Shown here: positions 6,696-13,901 of the stretch, piece after piece
Layout: each line of letters starts with the position of its first letter
Position numbering within the stretch: position 1 is the stretch's first letter
Virus record (IMG/VR): IMGVR_UViG_3300045007_000406
Span: 1-20,351 of that record
Length of the DNA stretch: 20,351 bases
Source of the DNA: a virus
Direction: 5' to 3' (one strand)
The notes under the pieces: model-generated
Told to the model about the DNA's origin: nothing
What the model saw: the letters and a program-made list of their open reading frames with translations, nothing else
Databases searched by the model: none
Program-made: the position numbers and the translations under genes

Positions 6696-7466
6696 ATGAC
6701 GACTCTGCAACAAATCCAACGCGGCAAGCAGACCGTGCCGCCGCGGCTGATGGTTTACGGCAGCGAAGGCGTGGGCAAGTCGACGCTCGCGGCGCAGACG
6801 CCGGCGCCGATCTTCGTTCAGACTGAGGATGGCCTCGGCCAGATCGACTGCCACAAGTTCCCGTTGGCCCAGTCGTTCGACGACGTCTTGGGCGCGCTGG
6901 AGGCATTGAACACCGAACAGCACGACTACCAGACCGCGGTCGTGGACTCGCTGGACTGGGCCGAACGCCTGATTTGGGACGCAGTGTGCCACGACTACGG
7001 GGCCAAGTCCATCGAGAAGGTCGACGGCGGCTACGGCAAGGGCTACGTCTACGCGCTGGCCTACTGGCGCAAGTTCCTGGACGGCCTGATTGCCCTGCAC
7101 ACTCGGCGCCAGATGATGATCCTGCTCGTGGCCCACGCCAAGGTCGAACGCTTCGAAGATCCCGAATCCGCGGCCTACGACCGCTACTCACCCCGCCTGA
7201 ACAAGCACGCCGCGGCGTTGATCACCGAGTGGTCAGATGCCGTCCTGTTCGCCACCCGCAAGTTCCGCGTGGAGGCCGACACGGGCACCTTCAACCGCGA
7301 ACGCCACGTGGCCCACGCCATTGGCCGTGACGGCGGCGAGCGCGTGCTGCGCACGGTAGGCGGCCCGTCCTGCGTGGCCAAGAACCGCTTCAATCTGGCC
7401 GCCGAACTGCCGTTGGACTGGAACGCGCTGTTGGCGGGCATCGCCAGCGGCGTCTCCAGCAAGTAG
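6696..7466 (+). CDS. Sak4-like RecA-fold ATPase / single-strand annealing protein
   Basis: 256 residues; ATG at 6696 follows an AGGAAAGGA ribosome-binding site. It is a minimal RecA-fold ATPase: Walker A GSEGVGKST (22-30), a Walker B strand TAVVDSLDWAE (80-90, D84), and a later strand LLVAHAKVERF (143-153). Phage proteins of this type (AAA_24 / Sak4) bind single-stranded DNA and promote annealing or strand exchange. They commonly sit beside an exonuclease and a DUF669 or SSB-like gene, exactly as here. Length is normal for the family. The long loop YGKGYVYALAYWRKF (113-127) and the DRYSPRLNK segment fit the DNA-binding side of this family but were not tested. A general AAA ATPase function in replication initiation is the main alternative. 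Confidence 0.85.
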   Translation: MTTLQQIQRGKQTVPPRLMVYGSEGVGKSTLAAQTPAPIFVQTEDGLGQIDCHKFPLAQSFDDVLGALEALNTEQHDYQTAVVDSLDWAERLIWDAVCHDYGAKSIEKVDGGYGKGYVYALAYWRKFLDGLIALHTRRQMMILLVAHAKVERFEDPESAAYDRYSPRLNKHAAALITEWSDAVLFATRKFRVEADTGTFNRERHVAHAIGRDGGERVLRTVGGPSCVAKNRFNLAAELPLDWNALLAGIASGVSSK

Positions 7467-7500
7467 TTACTACCCCTTCGATCTTTCAGGAGAACCAGAC

Positions 7501-7956
7501 ATGCCGAATCTCAGTGGTTTCAACGCGAACGAAGTCGAACCGTCCACGGGCTTTGAGGTGATCCCCGCCGGCAAGTACGTGGCGGTCATCACGGACAGCG
7601 AAGTGAAGAAGAACAAGGCCGGCACCGGCAGCTACCTGCAGTTCACCTTCCAGGTCATCGAGGGCGAGTACAAGAACCGCTTACTGTGGGCCCGGCTGAA
7701 CCTGGACAACCCAAACGCGACGGCGGTGAAGATCGCCCGGGCCGAGTTGTCGGCCATCTGCCGTGCGGTGGGCGTACTGCAGCCCAAGGACAGCTGCGAG
7801 CTGCACGACCTGCCGCTGGTGGTCACGGTGAAGTGCAAAAAGCCCAAGGGGTCCGACGAGGTCGTCAATGAAATCAAGGGCTACGCCCAGAAGGAATCGC
7901 TGAACGGCAAGCCGGTCCAGGCCGCCACCGACACGCCGCCCTGGCGACGGGGCTAG
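7501..7956 (+). CDS. DUF669 family protein, probable SSB-like partner of Sak4
   Basis: 151 residues; ATG at 7501 has CAGGAGA upstream. The sequence closely follows the DUF669 pattern: a start such as FNANEVEPSTGFEVIPAGKY, VITDSEVKKNKAGTG-YLQF, VIEGEYKNR-LWARLNLDNP, AVKIARAELSAICRAVGV, and a C-terminal NEIKGY followed by a flexible tail ending TPPWRRG. DUF669 proteins are found in phage recombination cassettes next to Sak4-type recombinases and are thought to bind single-stranded DNA. The beta-rich core would suit an OB-like fold. The tail does not carry the acidic DDxPF tip of true SSB proteins; that tip is found instead at the end of the helicase at 10080. Confidence 0.9.
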   Translation: MPNLSGFNANEVEPSTGFEVIPAGKYVAVITDSEVKKNKAGTGSYLQFTFQVIEGEYKNRLLWARLNLDNPNATAVKIARAELSAICRAVGVLQPKDSCELHDLPLVVTVKCKKPKGSDEVVNEIKGYAQKESLNGKPVQAATDTPPWRRG

Positions 7957-7995
7957 CCGGTTCCCGGTGTCACAGGTTTGAGGAGGGCGCACGTC

Positions 7996-8337
7996 ATGGG
8001 ACTTCGATCGCGCAACAAAGGCAAGCTCGGCGAACGCGAGGCAGCCGCCGAGATCCGGCGCCTGTTTGGCGTCGAGGCGCGTCGCGGGCGCCAGTACTGT
8101 GGCAGCGACGATGCCCCCGACGTGGTCACAGGTATCGAAGGTGTTCACTTCGAGGTGAAACGAGCGGAAGCGTTGCGATTGTACCTGGCTCTTGAGCAAG
8201 CGACGGAGGACGCGTCCGAGAAGATCCCGGTTGTCTTGCACCGAGCCAACAACCAGCCGTGGGTGGCGATTGTCCGCCTGGACGATCTGCCGCAGTTGGC
8301 CACGGCGCTCTATCTGACACTCGCCCAGAACGGCTAA
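7996..8337 (+). CDS. Small PD-(D/E)XK nuclease, Holliday-junction-resolvase-like
   Basis: 113 residues. ATG at 7996 was chosen over TTG at 7978 because GAGGAGG lies at a good distance before it. The protein has the compact archaeal-Hjc/phage resolvase pattern: basic start MGLRSRNKGKLGERE with E13, the acidic APDVV (D42), and the catalytic strand HFEVKR (E53, K55). A helix and a final strand with NNQPWVAIVRLDDL follow. Enzymes of this type cut branched DNA. Lying in the middle of the recombination cassette, it would resolve joint molecules made by the exonuclease and Sak4-like proteins. A non-specific structure-dependent endonuclease is an alternative. No signal or membrane segment is present. 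Confidence 0.8.
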   Translation: MGLRSRNKGKLGEREAAAEIRRLFGVEARRGRQYCGSDDAPDVVTGIEGVHFEVKRAEALRLYLALEQATEDASEKIPVVLHRANNQPWVAIVRLDDLPQLATALYLTLAQNG

Positions 8338-8385
8338 ACGCCGGGAACGCGAATCCGTTTCTGCCCGCTTGCGTGGCGAGGCGAC

Positions 8386-10080
8386 ATGCAACTTAGACCC
8401 TACCAGCAAACGGCCATCGAGGCCGTCTACCGACACCTGCGGGATCGCGACGACAATCCGGTGGTCGTGATCCCGACGGCGGGCGGCAAGACGCCGATCC
8501 TGGCCACGATCTGCAAAGATGCGGTGACCCGCTGGAACGGTCGCGTGCTGATCCTGGCCCACGTCAAGGAACTGTTGGAGCAGGCGGCCGACAAGCTGCG
8601 GGCCGTCTGCCCCGAAGTGAAGTTCGGCGTCTACTCCGCGGGCCTGAACCGGCGCGACACAGAGCACGCGGTGATCGTGGCTGGCATCCAGAGCGTCTAC
8701 CGCCGGGCCTGCGAACTGGACGCCTTTGACCTGATCATCGTTGATGAAGCCCATCTAATTCCCACGTCGGGCGACGGCATGTACCGCCAGTTCCTGGCCG
8801 ATGCCAAGGCGGTCCGCCCGACTGTCCGCGTGATCGGACTCACGGCCACGCCGTTCCGCTTGGACAGCGGGTCGATCTGTTCAACGGATCATTTCCTCAA
8901 TGCGATCTGTTACGAGATCGGTGTCAAGGAACTGATCCGGGATGGCTACCTTTGCCCGCTGATCACGAAAGCCGGGCTGACCAAGGTCGACACCAGCGAG
9001 TTGCACGTTCGCGCCGGTGAATTCGTCGCCGAGGAAGTCGAGCGGCTGATGGATCAGGACAACCTGGTCGTAGCCGCCTGCCGCGAGATCGTGTCCCACA
9101 CCCGGGATCGTGAGAAGTGCCTGATCTTTGCGGCAGGCGTGGCCCACGGCCGCCACATCGTCGACGTGCTGCGACACGAACACGGCATTGACTGCGGCTT
9201 TGTGTGCGGTGACACGCCGTCCAGCGAACGCGCCGACCTGATCGCTCGCTTTCGCGATGAGCCGAGGCCGAGCCTGTTCCAGCACGAGCCGCTGAAGTAC
9301 CTGTGCAACGTGAACGTGCTGACCACGGGCTTCGACGCGCCGAACATCGACTGCGTTGCGCTGCTGCGGCCGACCGCATCGGCGGGACTCTACTACCAGG
9401 CGGTCGGTCGCGGGTTCCGCCTGCATCCCGGCAAGCAGAATTGCCTGATCCTGGACTTCGGCGGCAACGTGGCGCGCCACGGCCCCGTGGACCAACTCAG
9501 GGTCAAGGATAAGTCGGCGGCCGGCAGTGGCGAGGCCCCGGCGAAGGAATGCCCCGAGTGCCAGTCCGTAATCGCGGCCGGCTACGCGACGTGTCCCGAC
9601 TGCGGCTACCAGTTCCCGACGCCGGAACGCCAGAAGCACGAGGCCCAGGCGTCGGAGGCTGGCATCCTGTCCGGGCAGGTCACGACCACGAGCTACAAGG
9701 TCGAGGACGTTGCCTACAGCGTCCACACCAAGCGGGGCGCAGCCGAGGACGCGCCGAAGACCATGCGGGTCGACTACCGCGTGGGCTTCAACGAGTTCAA
9801 GTCCGAGTGGGTCTGTTTCGAGCACGCGGGCTACGCGCGCTGGCGGGCCGAACAGTGGTGGCGGAAGCGCTCACACGATCCCGTGCCAGACACCGCGGAG
9901 CGGGCGGTAGAGGTGGCCCAGTGCGGAGCCCTGGCGCCCACGCTGTACATCACGGTCCGCACCGTCGCGGGCGAGCCGTATGAGCGGATCGTGGACTACG
10001 AGTTAGGCCCGATGCCGGAGCCCTTGCCGGCCGAGGTTCTGCGCACTTACGAGGAGTCGCTGGACGATATTCCGTTCTGA
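8386..10080 (+). CDS. SF2 DEAH-box helicase with zinc ribbon and SSB-like C-terminal tip
   Basis: 564 residues; ATG at 8386 after GAGGCGAC. Helicase motifs appear in order: LRPYQQTAIEAV Q-like segment (3-14), Walker A PTAGGKT (30-36), DEAH (120-123), TATPFR (153-158), motif V TTGFDAPNID (313-322) and motif VI QAVGRGFR (338-345). A zinc ribbon follows, with CPEC (389-392) and CPDCGY (403-408). The C-terminal 150 residues are unlike common helicases but rich in aromatic residues, and the last residues are LDDIPF. That is the same acidic-hydrophobic ending used by SSB to recruit repair enzymes. The helicase probably unwinds branched or recombination intermediates. Restriction-type helicase subunits have a related core, but no restriction partner genes lie beside it. 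Confidence 0.9.
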   Translation: MQLRPYQQTAIEAVYRHLRDRDDNPVVVIPTAGGKTPILATICKDAVTRWNGRVLILAHVKELLEQAADKLRAVCPEVKFGVYSAGLNRRDTEHAVIVAGIQSVYRRACELDAFDLIIVDEAHLIPTSGDGMYRQFLADAKAVRPTVRVIGLTATPFRLDSGSICSTDHFLNAICYEIGVKELIRDGYLCPLITKAGLTKVDTSELHVRAGEFVAEEVERLMDQDNLVVAACREIVSHTRDREKCLIFAAGVAHGRHIVDVLRHEHGIDCGFVCGDTPSSERADLIARFRDEPRPSLFQHEPLKYLCNVNVLTTGFDAPNIDCVALLRPTASAGLYYQAVGRGFRLHPGKQNCLILDFGGNVARHGPVDQLRVKDKSAAGSGEAPAKECPECQSVIAAGYATCPDCGYQFPTPERQKHEAQASEAGILSGQVTTTSYKVEDVAYSVHTKRGAAEDAPKTMRVDYRVGFNEFKSEWVCFEHAGYARWRAEQWWRKRSHDPVPDTAERAVEVAQCGALAPTLYITVRTVAGEPYERIVDYELGPMPEPLPAEVLRTYEESLDDIPF

Positions 10081-10089
10081 CGAAGGGAA

Positions 10090-10323
10090 TCATGCTTTGG
10101 ACCTGCGTTTGCCAGTCGCTTTCCTACGAGCTTTCTGGCGATCCGCCTCGCGAAGCCGCATCGCTTCTCGAAAGTTCTCCTGCATGCCTTCGTCATCCGT
10201 GAACAGGCCGACAGCTCGGCGCCAGTCCTTCTTCCGACGGCCCTTGGCGTTTAGCTCGTTCCGCAGCTGCGCCACCTGCAACTCGAGCACCCTGATGCGT
10301 TCTTCGAGTGTCGGACGAGTCAT
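10090..10323 (-). CDS. Small antisense-strand protein, antitoxin-like
   Basis: 77 residues on the minus strand inside an otherwise plus-strand operon. ATG at 10323 has AAGGAG six bases upstream, a strong site in this window. The N-terminus (MTRPTLEERIRVLELQVAQLRNELN) forms a short leucine-zipper-like coiled coil. The rest (DWRRAVGLFTDDEGMQENFREAMRLREADRQKARR) resembles the tail of small planctomycete and cyanobacterial proteins that often sit beside VapC toxins. No PIN-domain partner is present here. The C-terminus is very basic and may bind nucleic acid. It may be a solitary antitoxin, a small regulator or a remnant. Function is not known. Confidence 0.7.
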   Translation of the reverse strand: MTRPTLEERIRVLELQVAQLRNELNAKGRRKKDWRRAVGLFTDDEGMQENFREAMRLREADRQKARRKATGKRRSKA

Positions 10324-10375
10324 GTGAACTCCTTGTCAAGTCGAGCGACGCGAGCAGCTAGACGGAATACTACCC

Positions 10376-11422
10376 ATGCCCAACAGCCGAGGCAAACCCA
10401 GCGTGAAGGCGACCGAACTCCGGACCATCCGCAATCTGGAAAGCCAGCTCACCGCCGTGCGATCCGCCCTGTCATTGGAACGGCAGAAGCGGGGCCAGGC
10501 GGAGCAGGAACTCTGGCACGCCCAGCGCAGCTTAGACACCGTTCTCGCCACCAAGGATCGCGTGGCCCGCAGGAAACTGCGCCCCGGCGGCAAGGTCTCT
10601 CGCGGGCAGGCCACGGCCATCCTGTGCTGCAACGACTGGCACGTCGAAGGCTGCGTCACGCGCGAATCCGTCGACGGCGCCAACGAGTTCAACCTGGCGA
10701 TCGCCGACCACCGCATCCGCAGGACCTGGCAGAAGGCGTTGTACTTGCTGGCCTTCGCGCGCCACATCTCAAACATCCGGGACTTGGTGGTGTGGCTCGG
10801 CGGCGATCTGATCAACGGCGCGATCCACGAGGAACTCGAGGAGTCGAACTTCCTGGGTCCGGCCGAGGCGGTGCTGTACGTCCAGGACCACGTGGCGGCG
10901 GGCCTGGACCTGCTGCTGCGGGAGGCTGACGTAGACCACATCACGGTCGTCACCAGCTACGGCAACCACGGCCGCACGACGAAGAAACGGCGGATTTCGA
11001 CGGGATACCGGCACTCTTGGGAATGGTTGTCGTACAGCAACTTAGCCCGCCACTACCGCCAGACGCCCAAGATCACGTTCAAGGTCGAGCAGGGCTATCA
11101 CAACTGGCTCGACATCCAGGGACACGACGTGCGGTTCCATCACGGCGACGCCATCCGCTACGCCGGCGGCGTGGGCGGCGTGACCATCCCGCTGCGTAAG
11201 AAGATGGCCCAGTGGAACAAGCGGCGTAAGGCCGACTTGGACGTGCTCGGCCACTTCCACCAATTCATCGACGGCTGGGATTTCGTCGGCTGCGGGTGTC
11301 TGGTCGGCTACGACGCCTACGCCCTGGAGATCGGTGCCGAGTTCCAGCAACCGACGCAGACGTTCATCGTGATCGATCGCGCTTTCGGCAAGGTTTTGAC
11401 CGCACCGGTGTTCTGCGGGTGA
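10376..11422 (+). CDS. Calcineurin-like metallophosphoesterase
   Basis: 348 residues; ATG at 10376. Residues about 10-65 form a charged coiled coil. The enzyme core then shows the five metal-binding blocks in order: NDWHVEG (86-92, D87 and H89), LGGDLI (141-146), YGNHGR (195-200), FHHGDAIRY (254-262) and LGHFHQF (291-297). This is the pattern of calcineurin-type phosphoesterases that use two metal ions, including phage-encoded forms and the SbcD/Mre11 branch. In this cassette a nuclease or a 3' phosphatase acting on DNA ends is likely, but the substrate cannot be read from sequence. No SbcC-like ATPase is adjacent. Expression appears separate from the helicase because of the antisense gene between them. 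Confidence 0.85.
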   Translation: MPNSRGKPSVKATELRTIRNLESQLTAVRSALSLERQKRGQAEQELWHAQRSLDTVLATKDRVARRKLRPGGKVSRGQATAILCCNDWHVEGCVTRESVDGANEFNLAIADHRIRRTWQKALYLLAFARHISNIRDLVVWLGGDLINGAIHEELEESNFLGPAEAVLYVQDHVAAGLDLLLREADVDHITVVTSYGNHGRTTKKRRISTGYRHSWEWLSYSNLARHYRQTPKITFKVEQGYHNWLDIQGHDVRFHHGDAIRYAGGVGGVTIPLRKKMAQWNKRRKADLDVLGHFHQFIDGWDFVGCGCLVGYDAYALEIGAEFQQPTQTFIVIDRAFGKVLTAPVFCG

Positions 11423-11425
11423 AGC

Positions 11426-11785
11426 ATGAGTCTGCTCAACATCCTGTACGAGTGGATCGACGGCGAACTGCAGGCCGAGGGCATCACGCCCGAAGTACTG
11501 GCCGCGGTCGACCTGGAGATCGAATACAGCCCGGTGATCCCGTTCCGCGGTGGCACGCTGGAACACGCGGTCCGCGTACTGCCCTGGGGCTTCTTTCCGA
11601 CCGGCGTGCTGCCCGACAAGTTCGAGGTCCAGCATCCGTTGGTCAGCAACCCCATCGATCGGGACACGCTGAAGATCATGCGTGCGCGTTACCTCTTGGC
11701 CCGTGATGCCTACTACGGCCCGCTCGTCCGCCAGTGGTTCAAGGACCTGCGAACCGCCCACGGTGACACGCCTCAAGATTCTTGA
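11426..11785 (+). CDS. Hypothetical protein of the small-gene cluster
   Basis: 119 residues. Its ATG follows the stop of the phosphoesterase gene by three bases, so the two are probably translated together. The protein begins MSLLNILYEWIDGELQAEGI and contains a hydrophobic/proline middle (VIPFRGGTLEHAVRVLPWGFFP). It ends with a helical arm (RDTLKIMRARYLLARDAYYG). No catalytic motif, metal-binding set or membrane segment was found, and no family was recognised. Composition and codon use match the neighbours, so it is very likely a real gene. Confidence 0.75.
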   Translation: MSLLNILYEWIDGELQAEGITPEVLAAVDLEIEYSPVIPFRGGTLEHAVRVLPWGFFPTGVLPDKFEVQHPLVSNPIDRDTLKIMRARYLLARDAYYGPLVRQWFKDLRTAHGDTPQDS

Positions 11786-11811
11786 CCCCCACTCTTCAAC
11801 CAGGAGGATCT

Positions 11812-12060
11812 ATGGCATCCCACATGGTGCTCATCGACGTATGCGCCCGACGCGAGACGTGGCAGTGGGAACCGGGCCGGCGCGTGCCGACCCGCCGGAT
11901 CGAAGTCTGCCACGCGACCGTCGTGGAAGTCTTCTGCGACGGGGACTGCGAGCCGGCGTGTACCGCTTGTAATCCGGCCGTGGCAGCGCCCGTGCCGCAT
12001 CGTGGCCACGGTCTGGCGTTGAACTCGGATTCGGTTCGAGGCAGGGAGATCGCGGCATGA
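11812..12060 (+). CDS. Small cysteine-rich hypothetical protein
   Basis: 82 residues. ATG at 11812 has AGGAGG seven bases upstream, one of the best sites in the window; a TTG at 11782 in the same frame was rejected for that reason. After a strand-rich start (MASHMVLIDVCARRETWQWE), a cluster C-DGD-C-EPA-C-TA-C occurs near residues 44-53, which may bind a metal ion. The C-terminal end is unstructured. The stop overlaps the next start by four bases (ATGA). Function is not known. Confidence 0.7.
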   Translation: MASHMVLIDVCARRETWQWEPGRRVPTRRIEVCHATVVEVFCDGDCEPACTACNPAVAAPVPHRGHGLALNSDSVRGREIAA

Positions 12061-12446
12061 CGGCATTCGTTGTCAAAGACTCTGGGGACCGGCGGACGTT
12101 TGCCACCGGTTCCGTCCGTGACCGCGGCGACCTCAAGCCGCGGCCGGACTTGATCTCGCCATTCGCCCTGATGCGCATCGGGGAGCACATGCGGAAGGGG
12201 GCGGTGAAGTATGGCGAAAACAACTGGCAACTGGGCCAGCCGTTTTCCGAGATTACCGCCTCGATGTTCCGGCATCTGCTGCAGTGGTTGCAGGGCGACG
12301 CGGAAGAGGACCACTTGGCCGCGATCGTGTTCGGGGCCCAGGCCCTGATGCACTACCGCGAAATGATCGACCGCGGCCTGTTGCCGGCGGATCTGGACGA
12401 CATGCACCGGTACGGGCCGCCGCCGGTTGTGGAGAAACCCGTATGA
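12057..12446 (+). CDS. dATP/dGTP diphosphohydrolase N-terminal-domain protein
   Basis: 129 residues; starts in an ATGA overlap with the previous gene and ends in another with the next. The core reads RPDLISPFALMRIGEHMRKG, then AVKYGENNWQLGQPFSE, MFRHLLQWLQGDAEEDHLAAIVFGAQALMHYREM. This is the helical, MazG-like pattern of the family named dATP/dGTP diphosphohydrolase N-terminal, with the acidic EEDH segment (about 81-84) in the right place for a metal-dependent nucleotide pyrophosphatase. Many phages carry it to adjust host nucleotide pools. The protein is only one domain long. No partner for base-modified DNA (such as a PurZ-type synthetase) is present in the window. Confidence 0.85.
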   Translation: MTAFVVKDSGDRRTFATGSVRDRGDLKPRPDLISPFALMRIGEHMRKGAVKYGENNWQLGQPFSEITASMFRHLLQWLQGDAEEDHLAAIVFGAQALMHYREMIDRGLLPADLDDMHRYGPPPVVEKPV

Positions 12447-12862
12447 CGACGCTGTACTACAAGTCCGGACGCCGCTACGTCCCCTGTCGCGACGCCGCGG
12501 CCTACGACGGGCTGCCGGACGGCGCGTGGCTGGTAATCGTCCGTGGCGGCAGCCGCCGGATTCGAGCGTTGCTCGACACGCGGCCGGCGGACGCCACGTT
12601 GCAGGCGGCGCTGGCGGAGTTCGAGACGGACCTGGGCGCAACGATCGTCGAGGCATCCCAGGCGGAGCCGACGACCCGTCCGCTCAGCAAGCGGGAGCAG
12701 CGGGCGTGGCGGGCGTACGCGCAGGTCATGGGCGAAGACTGCCCGCTCACATTCACTCGCCCGGCCGCCGCGGACATCGCGCGCCGGGCCCTCGACCGGT
12801 GGGCGCAGCGTGTCCGGTTGGAATCGACGGGGCGGGACCAATCATGCGCGTCAAGATCCTGA
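12443..12862 (+). CDS. Hypothetical protein of the small-gene cluster
   Basis: 139 residues; ATG at 12443 overlaps the previous stop (ATGA). It begins MTTLYYKSGRRYVPCRDAAAYDGLPDGAWLVIVRGG and later has PLSKREQRAWRAYAQVMGED with FTRPAAADIARRAL. The arrangement of a YYKSGRRYVP start, a short linker and a basic KREQRAW block resembles short proteins I recall from planctomycete-type phage regions, but no function is known. It ends 19 bases inside the next gene. A longer frame from 12284 in the same reading frame is the tail of a shadow. Confidence 0.75.
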   Translation: MTTLYYKSGRRYVPCRDAAAYDGLPDGAWLVIVRGGSRRIRALLDTRPADATLQAALAEFETDLGATIVEASQAEPTTRPLSKREQRAWRAYAQVMGEDCPLTFTRPAAADIARRALDRWAQRVRLESTGRDQSCASRS

Positions 12863-13104
12863 ACAAGCTCTGGAACCTGCGGTTTGCGCCGAACTTGGCC
12901 AACCGCGGGGACTGCGATCCGCCGACGGCGCCGGGCAAAGAAATCCGTATCTCATCGCGCCTGCGCGGTGAGGAAAGTCTGGAAGTCGTGCTTCATGAAT
13001 TGGTCCACGCCGCGGGCTGGCACATCGCCGAAGAGTTCGTGGGCCAATTCGCGCACGACGCCGCCCGCGCATTGTGGCGGCTGGGATACCGCGCCGGTGA
13101 CTGA
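12844..13104 (+). CDS. Mini HExxH metalloprotease-like protein
   Basis: 86 residues; ATG at 12844 overlaps the end of the previous gene. The protein contains SLEVVLHELVHAAGWHIAEEFVGQFAHDAARALWRLGYR, with HELVH at residues 51-55 giving the HExxH zinc ligands and catalytic glutamate. H60, E63/E64 or H71 could supply the third ligand. The preceding loop GKEIRISSRLRGEE is typical of compact SprT/ImmA-like proteases. The protein is much shorter than those families, so proteolytic activity is uncertain. It may be a zinc-binding regulator with a protease-derived fold. Unusual only for its size. Confidence 0.75.
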   Translation: MRVKILNKLWNLRFAPNLANRGDCDPPTAPGKEIRISSRLRGEESLEVVLHELVHAAGWHIAEEFVGQFAHDAARALWRLGYRAGD

Positions 13105-13196
13105 AGCTCAAGTCAACCCGTTGGCTCGGTACAGTCGCATTCCAACACGCACGCACTTTCTTGAGGCAACTGTCTATCCACGAAACGAGGGACCTT

Positions 13197-13733
13197 ATGA
13201 GCAATGCGTTGCAATCAGATGTCGTCGTCTCCGAACTGACCACGAGAGAGCGGTTGGTCGAGGTCGCTGCCATTTTGGCCCACGCCGTGTTGCGTGTCAG
13301 GGCCGCCCAGGTCAGGCAGAACACGGCGCAGGCAGCCATGCCGCGAGCCCACGGGGAGCTGCCACCGCTTCACCTCGCAAGAAGGCTTGCAGAGAGCGTT
13401 GTAGATCGCGATGACTTCTGGCCCTATCCTGCAGCCGAATCGCCGCTGCTGCGAGAACTCCGACAGGAGAACAAACACCTTGTCGTCTGGCTCGAACTGC
13501 AGGGCCGCAGCGACGCGGCGGCGAAGATCGACACGGCCTGGGTGGCGCTGAAGGAAGCGTGGTGGAAATTCGATCGTCAGCGCGCGTGTTCCGGCTCGGA
13601 TGACCGCAACGATTCCCGCTGCCGTCGGCCTTTAGCATCTCTGATCGCAGCGGCCGCCCGCCTGAAGGGCGTACTCGGGGACGTCGCCGACGAAGTCCCG
13701 GAATCGGTCTGGAAAGGATTCCCCTACACCTGA
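13197..13733 (+). CDS. Recombinase-associated hypothetical protein
   Basis: 178 residues. ATG at 13197 follows GAGGGA; a TTG at 13161 was rejected. The N-terminal segment TTRERLVEVAAILAHAVLRVRA (about residues 16-37) is the recurrent helix I recall in small proteins coded just before DUF2924 / serine-recombinase modules in Planctomycetes and Alphaproteobacteria. Here it is followed by a less familiar helical part with PHLARRLAESVVDRDDFWPYP-like spacing and a C-terminal stretch ending VWKGFPYT. A 168-base gap precedes the next gene. A role in recombination control is suggested by neighbourhood only. Confidence 0.7.
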   Translation: MSNALQSDVVVSELTTRERLVEVAAILAHAVLRVRAAQVRQNTAQAAMPRAHGELPPLHLARRLAESVVDRDDFWPYPAAESPLLRELRQENKHLVVWLELQGRSDAAAKIDTAWVALKEAWWKFDRQRACSGSDDRNDSRCRRPLASLIAAAARLKGVLGDVADEVPESVWKGFPYT

Positions 13734-13901
13734 CCCCCAGGAACTCGGCTGACGCAGCTTCGCGGTAAGTGGCTGGCATCCAGGTAATCCAGTCGGGAAT
13801 CCCTCAGAATCTGCGGCCCATCCCCTTGAGCTCGCCCGCGAATCGAGGCTCAGTGTCACCACGGGTTAACGGTTCCGAGACGCAAACACAAGGAGCACAC
13901 G

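Noticed and set aside
5725-11422. A known multi-gene defence system built around the SF2 helicase and nucleases
   Set aside because: The gene set (exonuclease, Sak4, DUF669, resolvase-like) fits a phage recombination cassette better than any helicase-nuclease defence system I know.
12057-12446. Evidence for a 2-aminoadenine (Z) genome
   Set aside because: Only a dATP/dGTP diphosphohydrolase-like domain is present; no PurZ- or DatZ-like protein or specialised polymerase is visible.
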